A program made the position numbers and the translations under genes. From Protula sp. h YS-2021 (lineage: Eukaryota; Annelida; Polychaeta; Sabellida; Serpulidae): a DNA stretch of 64,000 nucleotides. The stretch covers positions 45,014,269-45,078,268 of the forward strand of contig OX457031.1 in the NCBI GenBank assembly GCA_949752745.1, in the 5' to 3' direction. Positions 1 to 11,700 of this stretch are shown piece after piece (position 1 is the stretch's first letter; the number at the start of each line of letters is the position of its first letter). The notes below the pieces were generated by a model, which was given only the letters and a program-made list of their open reading frames with translations, was not told where the DNA came from and searched no databases.

Positions 1-2759
1 TACTGCTATCTCTTTATAGGCCTGCTTTCAACGTGCCTCTCCCTATCGTCCCGGGACTACCACATGTGAGGTAGGCGCTTCTCTTTCGTGTAGTAGCGTA
101 TTGTTTGGAAATAACATTCATATCAACGAAAAATCTCTTTACTTTGGAGATTTGAACGTGAATCGGGTTTTTATGCGATAGATAAATAAATAAAACTAAA
201 AAAACTTAACACATTTTTAAGCTTTGACGTAAGATAAATAAAAAATATTCCGACCCCGCCAAGTAATATATCGCTTTATGATGCTACATGAATATATCTG
301 GAACGGGGCACAGCTGCATATCCAGCCGCATATCTTCATTCGGGTGGGTGGTGGGAGGGGTGTGAGTGGGTGGGTTGTGATGCTAGAGCTTACATAACAC
401 TTACCTAGAATGTACACCCGAAGTAAAATAACTTTATAAATCTTCTTTCTGGAGGTTTGAAAGTGGAAGCTTAAAATTTGGGCAAAGTAGTATTCAGCTG
501 CATTTTATCATTGGCTTGGTGCTGCATGGAGGTTTGGCCGAGATTTTGCTCTCTGGAACATTCAATTTTAGGGCGTTCTCTTATGGAATATGTCCCTCCA
601 ACCGAAAGTTAAGCAGTTGTCTTTTTTTCGCCTACTGCTTATATGAAAAAGATGTCTGATACGTGTTTCGTTTCAAAATGAAAAGCAGCAGTAGGCTGGC
701 GCTAGTAGTTAGAGCACTGCTGCTGCTGGCGCTAGTGGTTAGAGCATTGCTGCTGCTTGCGCTAGTGGTTAGAGCATTGCTGCTGCTGGCGCTAGTGGTT
801 AGAGCACTGCTGCTGCTGGCGCTAGTGGTTAGAGCACTGCTGCTGCTAGCGTTGGGTTAGAGCACTGCTGCTGCTGGCGCTAGTGGTTAGAGCACTGCTG
901 CTGCTGGCGCTAGTGGTTAGAGCATTGCTGCTGCTGGCGCTAGTGGTTAGAGCACTGCTGCTGCTGGCGCTAGTGGTTAGAGCATTGCTGCTGCTGGCGC
1001 TAGTGGTTAGAGCACTGCTGCTGGTGGCGCTAGTGCTTAGAGCACTGCTGCTACTTGCGCTAGTGCTTAGAGCACTGCTGCCGCTGGCGTTGGGTTAGAG
1101 CACTGCTGCTGGTGGCGCTAGTGGTTAGAGCACTGCTGCTACTGGCGCTAGTGCTCAGAGCACTGCCGCTGCTGGCGTTGGGTTAGGGCACTGCTGCTGC
1201 TGGCGCTGGGTTAGAGCACTGCTTCTTTGGACTAACTGTCAAGGCCTCGGCTAAGGGGTGGCTTTTATCTACGTGTGGCATGTCTAATTAATTCTTGCGG
1301 GTGGTACCTCGGATATTATTAATAAGATACTTCTTGAAGACAACGTCAGAATCTATGAATATTTTGATAAATGGCTGGCGGTTACAGGCATTGAAAATTT
1401 TGGCTATTAGGCGTGCTGACTCCCAGCGCTTGTCGACTGTAACATATGTACAAGAAAAACATGACTGATATGGTCGTGGAAAAAATGTGAATGAATGTCG
1501 GGTGTTATAAATAATGCTAGATTAATCAGTGAGTGTGCTTTATTTTGGATTCAGGCACTAGGTGTATCCCAGTGACGCCACTGGGATACCGCAATGACGT
1601 CACTGATCCCTTGTGACGTCACAAATACCTAGTGACTCACTACGGTGCATTTTTTTCGAGGGTTGGGGGTAGGGCTCTTCAAGCAGTTGGTTCGAATGAA
1701 AAAAAAAACACTACACTCAATGGTTTTATTCGAATTTTTCTGTCATATTTATGTCCGAGAACTGTCTCGATCGACCTTCAATTCGAATTTTCATTATTTT
1801 ATTTCCGTAATTGAGAGAACATCCATACATATTTATGAGCAACTCGTGCACTTGTGTGTTGGTATTAAGCAAATCCACATTTCTGTGTATAGTTTATTGA
1901 GTGACACTTATCACAGCGTGTAGTTGTATCATAATCGTTTACCGCATTCTTGTAGCACCATTTCAACATAGACACAGTTAAATATTTGTAGTAAGTGGTT
2001 TGTAAAGGCATATTATTTAATATGTTCGTGCATTAAAAACAATTAACTGAAGTGAAATGACTAACAATGACCATTTTTGATCATAGCCCCTACCAAAGCA
2101 GGTTTTTATGGAGGGTGGGGGGGAGGGAGGAGTTATTTGTGAATTGCATGTGGGTAGAGTATAAGTTTCAAACGACAGATCCCGCAGTTTGGCGAAAAGT
2201 CTTTTTTTTTTTAAAAAAACCAGACTGCGGCGAAAGTTGCACTGCAGGAAAGATGCACCCTGGCGTGCACGAATCCTGTGTCTGTGCACTCCTCTACTGT
2301 TTGTAGTGCTTAGAGTAAAGGCATGCCCTCAGCCCATCGCCGTGCACAAACAGATAGGCATGAGTGCATTTCCTAACAAAGATTTACAAATAGAGATCTG
2401 ACATTTCTATTTCGCAATTGTTAATTTTAACTGGATATTTTCTGCAGATGCCGAATTTTCTAATTTTAATTCGAATGTAAAAAGTATTATAAACAGTTTT
2501 ATAATGTTTATAAACATTGTAAAGAGTAAAAATGTAGATAATAAGATAAGGGAAATGAGCACTAAAAAAGTTATATTATTGTGATGTTTTTCTGGCTGCA
2601 CAATTTTAGACTGATTTTGTCTGTGTTATAAGAATCCACTGATGATGTGCAGAGTGAGGGAAATCATGCATCGATTTATTAGCTAATACTTTGATCATTA
2701 GCAGAAAAAATGACTAAGTAATGTGTTACAGCTCAAAACATTTACATGTTATTTTTCAG
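1..2759. other. non-coding, upstream intron or flank of ceramide kinase
   Basis: I recognise no exon here. The kinase-domain exons of the ceramide kinase gene, which should lie upstream of 2,760, are not visible, so this is probably a long intron or the window cuts the gene. The stretch contains the 30-bp array at about 685-1,222. It also has a cluster of TGACGTCA-like palindromes around 1,570-1,640 (GTGACGCCACTGGGAT, then ATGACGTCACTG, then TGTGACGTCACAAA). Nothing else stands out. Confidence 0.5.
685..1222. repeat. 30-bp tandem repeat array
   Basis: About 18 units of roughly 30 bp with core GCTGCTGCTGGCGCTAGTGG followed by TTAGAGCACT. Central units are nearly identical and outer units have shorter variants ending GTTGGGTTAGAG. 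The unit length is a multiple of three, so artificial Leu/Ala/Val/Arg open frames run through it. They start and end inside the array and I do not treat them as genes. Confidence 0.9.
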
Positions 2760-5700
2760 GTATTCAATATTTGGTGAGAAAAAGTTGGAGGCCGCCTTCG
2801 TCAAAGCGTTAACCAAATCGAAACTCAGGTATGTCCGCTTATGAGACGGCTGAAAAACAGCGTGACTGTCCTGCTGATTGGCTGGGAGTTTTCATGCTGA
2901 TTGGCTGGGAGGTGTCATGCTGATTGGCTTGGAGTTGTCATGCTGATTGGCTTGGAGTTGTCATGCTGATTGGCTGGGAGTTGTCATGCTGATTGGCTGC
3001 GAGGTGTCCTGCTGATTGGCTGGGAGGTGTCATGCTGATTGGCTGGGAGGTGTCATGCTGATTGGCTGGGAGTTGTCATGCTGATTGGCTGGGAGGTGTC
3101 ATGCTGATTGGCTGGGAATTGTCATGCTGATTGGCTGGAGTTGTCATGCTGATTGGCTTGGAGGTGTCATGCTGATTGGCTGGGAGTTGTCATGCTGATT
3201 GGCTGGGAGGTGTCATGCTGATTGGCTTGGAGTTGTCAAGCTGATTGGCTTGGAGTTGTCATGCTGATTGGCTGGGAGGTGTCATGCTGATTGGCTGCGA
3301 GGTGTCCTGCTGATTGGCTGCGAGGTGTCATGCTGATTGGCTGGGAGGTGTCATGCTGATTGGCTGGGAGGTGTCATGCTGATTGGCTGGGAGGTGTCAT
3401 GCTGATTGGCTTGGAGTTGTCATGCTGATTGGCTGGGAGTTGTCATGCTGATTGGCTGGGAGGTGTCATGCTGATTGGCTGGGAATTGTCATGCTGATTG
3501 GCTGGGAGGTGTCATGCTGATTGGCTGGGAGGTGTCATGCTGATTGGCTTGGAGTTGTCATGCTGATTGGCTGGGAGTTGTCATGCTGATTGGCTTGGAG
3601 TTGTCATGCTGATTGGCTGGGAGTTGTCATGCTGATTGGCTGGGAGTTGTCATGCTGATTGGCTGCGAGGTGTCCTGCTGATTGGCTGCGAGGTGTCATG
3701 CTGATTGGCTGCGAGGTGTCATGCTGATTGGCTGGGAGGTGTCATGCTGATTGGCTGGGAGGTGTCATGCTGATTGGCTGGGAGGTGTCATGCTGATTGG
3801 CTGGGAATTGTCATGCTGATTGGCTGGGAGGTGTCATGCTGATTGGCTGGGAGGTGTCATGCTGATTGGCTGGGAGTTGTCATGCTGATTGGCTGGGAGG
3901 TGTCATGCTGATTGGCTTGGAGGTGTCATGCTGATTGGCTTGGAGTTGTCAAGCTGATTGGCTTGGAGTTGTCATGCTGATTGGCTGGGAGTTGTCATGC
4001 TGATTGGCTGCGAGGTGTCCTGCTGATTGGCTGCGAGGTGTCATGCTGATTGGCTGGGAGGTGTCATGCTGATTGGCTGGGAATTGTCAGGCTGATTGGC
4101 TGGGAATTGTCAGGCTGATTGGCTGGAGTTGTCATGCTGATTGGCTGGGAGGTGTCATGCTGATTGGCTGGGAGTTGTCATGCTGATTGGCTGGGAGTTG
4201 TCATGCTGATTGGCTGGGAGTTGTCATGCTGATTGTCTGGGAGGTGTCATGCTGATTGTCTGGGAGGTGTCCTGCTGATTGGCTTGGAGGAGTCCTGCTG
4301 ATTGGCTGGGGGTGTCATGCTGATTGGCTGGGAGTTGTCATGCTGATTGGCTGGGAGAAGGCCTGCGTATCTGTCGTATAGCGGCTGCCAGACTGCTAGC
4401 ATACGTGACGTGCAGGTGTTTGCGCAGGTGCAGATATCTGCAGAGATGAGTGTGTAGGTGTATGCAGAGGTACTGCGCAGGTGTTTGCATCGGTACAGGT
4501 GTTTGCTTAAGTATATTTGCAGGTGTTTGGACATTGCTTGTGGGCGTTTTTACACGTGTATATACAGGTGTTTGCCTGATTGTGCAACGTTTTGCATAGC
4601 TGTATGTGCAGATTTTTGCATGGTGTAAGTGCGTGCGATTGCATAGGTTTTGGCATAGATGTGTGAGCACGTGTTTGCATAATTGTCTATGCAGGTGTAT
4701 GTGCAGGAGTTTGTATAGGGTGTATATGCAGGTGTTTGCATAGGTGTAGTAATGTAAGTGTTTGCGTTTACGCCGTTTTCTGCCAACTTAAAACAGTATT
4801 GAGATACGTTCTCGATTTCGCTAATGTTTAAATTCTGGATGACATAGTTATTATGATCGTATTTTTATAATCAGAATTTTTTTAATTAAGACAAAATTTT
4901 ATGAATAAAATTTAAAGAAAAAAGGAAAAAAAGGAGGAGCGGATTTTTAAGCTATCGACCTGCCATCTGCTCACCGTGTGTTCCCTGCTCTCATGTTGTG
5001 ACCTTCCCTCCGTAGTGCCTCAGTGTTGATTTTTAAGTTATCGACTGACCAGCTATCATATTGTGGTATTCACTCCTTAGTGTTGATTTGTATGTATGTT
5101 GAACTAATAATTTCCTCAGCGGCTCGGTACCCTCCGAACTCATTTTGTTGTTTTAAAAAACGCAAATATACTACCATCTTGTTATATTAGAATATATTGT
5201 TTCCAGGGGTGCACATAAGGATTTTTTCACCTTCGCCAATTTGGCGAAGGCCGTTGAGCTCACCTTCGCCAAATCAAATTCACCTTCGCCAAGTTAACCC
5301 TCTCACTAAAACTGTAACTTAATTTGTTTATTGCATCTAAAGCATACATATTCTTAACTGTATGGTCCAGTTTATGTCTTTACAGAACTACATCGGTAGT
5401 TATTCAGTCCATATTTTGATTTTATTATAATTTTTGCCTAAAATTCACCGTCGCCAAATTGGCGAAGGTGAATCTGTTTACCTTCGCCAAATGGATTTCA
5501 CCTTCGCCATGGCGAAATGCGAAGGTCTTATGTGCACCCCTGTTGTTTCTGAAGACAAGTACTGCGGTACTGAAGCAACACTTTGAACTTGTGCTTTTTG
5601 CAGGGCCTATGAATGTGAGATCAAGTACATCCCGGTCTCCAAGTCAGAGTACGGCACTCCCATGGACGAACGAGTCTGCAACGAGCAGTGAGCGATAATC

Positions 5701-8700
5701 TAATATCTTACCGTATACACTGTCATGTCAGCCGAGCAGCTCGTTTAAACTGCGAAAATCGATTTCGTGCACTAATATAGCCTGTGAAATAATGGCTGGA
5801 TTGTAAGTGTTATTTTAGCTAGCAGCAAAGTTGATTTAGAGTTCAACGGATGCTTTGGGGGAAAGGCAGTGAATGATCTTAATACGCCGTGTGGCGCGGG
5901 TTTCAGGTGCCGACGGTGTAACACAGACCTGGATGCGAGCAGTTGCTCCACGTTCAGTGACGAGATAGAGCAGCTAGGCGTCATCAATGACTCCGACTCC
6001 AGCGACTGTGTCGGTAAGGTTCTGCTAAACGCGTGTGATATGGTCATGAACTGGTGCTGGTGGCCGGAGAATGGGAGGGGAGGTCGGGGTGGTGGTGTAG
6101 AGAAAGGTTCCGCTGGACGCGTGTGATATGGCCGTGAAGTGGTGCTAGGGGATCAGGTTCCTCCAGGTTACTCAGGAGGAGGAAGGGGGGTGGAGTTCTG
6201 GGGTTGGGGTGGAAGAGGTGGATGGGTTGGATTATGAATGGTTTGCCCTGAATTCTTGTAAAACTAAAAAAAGTTAGCTAGGATAATATTGGTGTTTTGA
6301 TGGGGGAGTGGCACTGTCTTAGGAGCAGATGGGGAGTGGCACTGTGTTAGAAGTAGATGGGAATCGCACTGTGTTAGGAGTAGGAGTAGATTGGTAACCG
6401 CAACACGCAGTACTAGTTGTGATATGATCACTGACCTGCAAGATGGTGATCATATGTTAGCTTAGCGGTAATGGTCCATAAAAAAGGGTAAATAATTAAA
6501 GAAGTAAACAATTGTGTCGAATAGATAAAAAGGCAGTTGCCGTTTCATTTGATATCGGTAAAATCGGGTACCGGATAAATCAATGTAAATTCTGGGTCTT
6601 ACGGTATCAAAAGCTCGAATTAGCTATTCAAGTCTACCAGTTCTAAGTGTTTTGTTTGCAATGGCCCTAACTGGTCCCTTGTTCATTGTGGTAAGAAATA
6701 GTAAATTTCAAATATAAATTTTACTCCATGGTGCAGGTGATATTCCTGTTTACTTTGGTGGTGTTTTGCCAGTATTTCGGTTGTGTTTGCTGATATTTTG
6801 CTGGTATTTTGGTGGTGTTTTGATGATATTTTGCTGATATTTTGGTGGTTTTTGCAGAGCTGAAAGAAAACACTCAATGGAAAACACTGAAGGGCCAATT
6901 TCTGAACGTGTCACTGTTGGCGATACCCGGGAGGGGAGAGTACAGCCCGCTCGGAATGAGCAAGTATTCGCACCTGACCAATGGCTGTCTTGATCTGATT
7001 CTGGTTAATGACACGTCTAAGAAGGAATTTACCCGGTTTTTGAAACGCCATGGAAACAATAAAAATCAGGTTTCACACGTTTATGATCTTTTCTCTTCTG
7101 ATACATCTTAGCGGTCTATGTGTTTGGTGTTTAATTCAGGAGCAAACATTTACTCGCAATATACTCGTGGCATTGGTAGTAAAGCTTATATAAACCTCTC
7201 TCAGCTTTTTTCCTTGTATATATATTTTTTCTTTTTTGCTGTTCGTAACACGTGATGTAAAAAATTCTATAATTTCTGGAGGAAGTTCCATATGGAAAAT
7301 TCCACAAGGAAATGAATTTATAATGAATATATAATGAATGCATGATGAATGTCTAGCATGTGCTGGTGTATAACATACTGGGTTACTTTCAGCTGGCTTT
7401 ACCGTTCGTGCAGTCGCTGCGCTGTAAGGAGGTACAATTCATGCTGCGCCTGAAGAACACGTGGAAACACACTGATCACGGCTTCAACGAGATCGACTAC
7501 GAGCTGGAGAAAGCCGAGCGGCTCAAACAAGACACAACAGAGTCAGACCTCGTTTTATTTATTTTTCTTTTACAAAAAAAAAAAAAAAAAATGAATGTGA
7601 CTTTTTGTTTTTAGAAAGGGCAGCTCTGCTGATCTGCTAAATGCTTGCGCTTGTTGTTCAAGAGCCAACTTCTTCGGCTGTTCGGTCTGTTGTGTAAAAC
7701 ACCTTTTTACGAAAATAGCACGCATAAAAGAGAGGAACTAAGTGGACGGAGAGTTTCCCGGGCGGAGGCTTTCCCCGCGAAAGTAAATAGGCCTACTACA
7801 GAATGACCATATTTACATTCCCTTTACGAATCTTTACTCAGTTGACATCTCCAGACCAAACACTTTTTGATGAAGATTCAGTTTTATTCAATATTCAACA
7901 CTAAGCACTCGACTACAATACCAGTCGAGATTAGGGCTTATCCAGCTTATAATAATCCCCCGTCTGCTGCACGAAATGCTGTTGCAGTTTCACCTGAAAT
8001 CAGCTGTTGAGTTGATTAAGTAATATGCGTTATTCTTATTCAGTGAATGCAGGGAATAATTACAGATTATCCACCTTAAAACTACCTCACGTGTGCTGCA
8101 AGAAAAACTTTAATTAAACCTAAAATCGACTGTTTAGCAAACTTTATCGTCATTCTTTTCCTCCGAACCCGCGACGTTTCGTCTAGCGACGTTTCATCTA
8201 GCGACGTTTCGTCTAAATATGCAAGGTGCGACGTTTTGTCTAAATTTCGAAAAAATGTAGGCCCTTATTTTTTTTGTACTTTTGGTGCTTAATGCAAGCA
8301 TGGGAGTAAAAATTAAAAAATCTCACAATTCAGCCTTTATTCATTATACATGAAATGACAAATGTACAAAAATCTCAACACTTCAGGTCTTTTCATCATA
8401 CATGAAATCAAGCCTCGGTGGCCTAGTGGTTAGATTGTCCGCCTCGAAACTGGAAGATCGTGGTTTCAAACCCCGGTCGGGTCATACCTAAGACTTTAAA
8501 ATTGGGATTCCTCCTTGCTACCCTGTGAGGCACTGCAGATGTAACGGTTAGAAGGAGGGCTGGAATGCCCCATTTCAGTATAATGTGGCAGGGGGATCCC
8601 GATATGACCACAGCAGTTGAGAGGGATCTAAAGAACAACACAGTACAATACAATTGCCGGTTAATTGACTGCCACCTAATATTGTGACCTAGACCGCGCG

Positions 8701-11700
8701 CAGCAACTCGGAATTGTCCCCTCTTCGCTTGCGCACTGGTGGCAGAGTGTGAAGAGGCGTGTCTGGAGATCCTTATATTCCTTTCGAACTCTTTTAGTTG
8801 GTGGATTCCCGATTCCATCTAGCGCTATAAGAGTTCTGGCGGTGCAGTGTTCCTTCTTTAAGGCGCTGATCAGGTCCAGATGGTGGGTTGGGTGTATCCA
8901 ACTGAATGGGCAAACCAGTTATTCCATTCTTCCATCTCGTTGTTGGTTCTTGCTTCGTTATTAGCCCAGCTTACGTTACACGTAAGCTGGGGTATTCCTA
9001 TCGGTCTGCGGATGGCGTCCGTTAGTTAGTTAGTTAGTTAGTTCGCTGTAAACTTTGTTTCAAAATGCATCTCCTCCTACAATTTTGATCCGATGTCATT
9101 TATTTTTGGTGTGAGGCATCCCTAAGGGGTCGTGCATACGGCTTGTGCTTTTCTAGTCGATCGCGCGATTTTTGAATTTTTGGCGAATTTTTAAAGAAAA
9201 AAATTAAAAATGTATCTCCTCCTACATTTTTGACCCGATGTCATATATTTTTGGTATGAGGCATCCCTAAAGGGTCGTGCAACCGGCTTGTGCTTTTTTA
9301 GTCGATCGGACAATTTTTGTATTTTTGGGGATTTTTTTAAGCAAAAATTTTGAAAAAAATGCATCTACTCCTACAATTTTGATCCGATGTCATTTATTTT
9401 TGGTGTTACAGTGTGCCTGTAACATACATAAGATAAATCTAAATTTTAAAATATAGAATTGCGGTATTGTTCTGTGTTTAGTTACACGTTAAACACAAAG
9501 CAAACAAACACAGTGAGTCGCATTGCTCTCTTACAGGGGTGGCGGCGACGGTATTGAGGTCGTCGGCGACCTGGGCGATAATGCAGGATCCGAATCGGAA
9601 ACCGAGGACAGTGATTCGGATTCGGATTCAGACAGCGAGGATGCCACCGTGAAGATGTTCAGCATCAAGCGTACCAAGGTCTGATACGTGGCTCCTGTGC
9701 GTAAATAGCAGACACCCACCACTGTTTGGGGACAGGGCTTTTTCTTTGCACCCTCGGTAAACAGGCTTGTTTGACAGTGTTCTTCAATGCTAGTCTCACC
9801 TTCTTCAGTTGTTTACTGCTGTTGCGGGCGGGCTGGTGCTACCGTTGAGGGAGGCCTTGCGCTACTGTTGTGGGTGGGCTTGTACTGTTCTTAAGTACGA
9901 GCATGTACTGCTCATGGGGCGGGGCTTGTACTGCTCGTAGGGGGGGGGGGGGGGGGCTTGTACTGCTCGTGGGGGCGGTACTTGTACTGCTCGTGTGGCG
10001 GGGCTTGTACTGCTCATGGGGCGGGGCTTGTACTGCTCGTAGGGGGGGGGGGGGCTTGTACTGCTCGTGGGGGCGGTACTTGTACTGCTCGTGTGGCGGG
10101 GCTTGTACTGCTCGTGGGGCGGGGCTTGTACTGCTCGTGGGGGCCGTACTTGTACTGCATGTATGGCGGGGCTTGTACTGCTCGTGGGGCGGGGCTTGTA
10201 CTGCTCGTGTGGCGGGGCTTGTACTGCTCGTGGGGGACGGGGCTTGTACTGCGCGTGGGGGCGGAACTTGTACTGCTCGTGGGGCGGGGCTTGTACTGCT
10301 CGTGGGGCGGGGCTTGTACTGCTCGTGGGGGACGGGGCTTGTACTGCTCGTGGGGGACGGGGCTTGTACTGCTCGTGGGGCGGGACTTGTACTGCTCGTG
10401 GGGGACGGGGCTTGTACTGCTCGTGTGGCGGGGCTTGTACTGCTCGTGGGGGACGGGGCTTGTACTGCGCGTGGGGGCGGAACTTGTACTGCTCGTGGGG
10501 CGGGGCTTGTACTGCTCGTGGGGCGGGGCTTGTACTGCTCGTAGGGGACGGGGCTTGTACTGCTCGTGGGGCGGGGCTTGTACTGCTCGTGGGGGACGGG
10601 GCTTGTACTGCTCGTGGGGCGGGGCTTGTACTGCTCGTGGGGGACGGGGCTTGTACTGCTCGTGGGGCGGGGCTTGTACTGCTCGTGGGGGCGGAGTTTG
10701 TACTGCTCGTGGTTCGGGCTATTACTATTTTGTTGAAATAGAGTCTGTGCCAGTGTGCTGTTTATATATGTTACGGACTGCTGTGTGTATGTGTTTTTTG
10801 TGCAAATAAAGCAAGCTTTTGTGTAAATTACACAGCATGCAAGCAATAAATTCGCCAGTGTCTCGATGAGATGCCGAGACATCATGGACTCACTTATGAA
10901 AGCGAGACTTTCCTTATGTGGACATTAAATGCCGCACCTTTGCCCGCGGTATGTTTTCATGCGGTAAAATCGATGTATATAAGGTATTATCTATAATACA
11001 GAGTAACAAGGACAAGAAAGAAGAGAAACGAAGTCGTCGAAAGAGTTCTACGGCTAGGCCCAAGCAGGAAATGAACCCTGAGGTCATTGACGATGACAGT
11101 GACGTGTCATCCGTAAACGAGGCCGTTGACTATAATTCCAAGGTGATATGTCATTTGTTTGCCGTTTACTCATCGTCATTATGAATTTTGTTTATGTTAG
11201 TCGGCTTACTGATAAAACTTAACGCTTTCCGACATTTTTATTGTGATTCTTCGTGTTTGTTTATTTTTTTATTTTTTTATTTTTTTGGCAAAACTTTTCA
11301 AAATAAAATGCGTAACCCGAAAATAAGCTACTTTTCTGATCGATTCTTTTTTTGCTTCATTTTAGTTCATTAATTTTGTCGATCAATCAGTTCCAGGCTG
11401 GGGCCCGTTGCTTTCCTCAAAGCCTGAGTTCTCAAAGAGCATTTCATAAAATAAAACAGCGGTGTGTCGTAAAATTACCCCAAAGACAGAACAAAGATGG
11501 CCAACTGTTGATTCCTTTGTCACCTTGGCTTAATGTTTATAGGGTATTTACCTATTCTCCAAAGAAAGTTTGAAAAATAGCCAATCAAAATTTTTTTGTC
11601 GAGCTGCTCTCTTCTTTTTCACTGTGGACTTCGCTGTTTTATTAACATAACTCCTCCCATCCCCCAAAAACTAAATAAAAATAATAAAATCAATAAATAA

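Noticed and set aside
2862..4356. CRISPR-like regularly spaced repeats
   Set aside because: Units are contiguous 23-bp tandem repeats with no variable spacers, in an animal intron.
9839..10885. 348-codon Pro/Ser/Thr-rich minus-strand frame and three long plus-strand frames
   Set aside because: All coincide with the GC-box minisatellite, are open in several frames at once, and lie in a ceramide kinase intron. No splice sites or homology.
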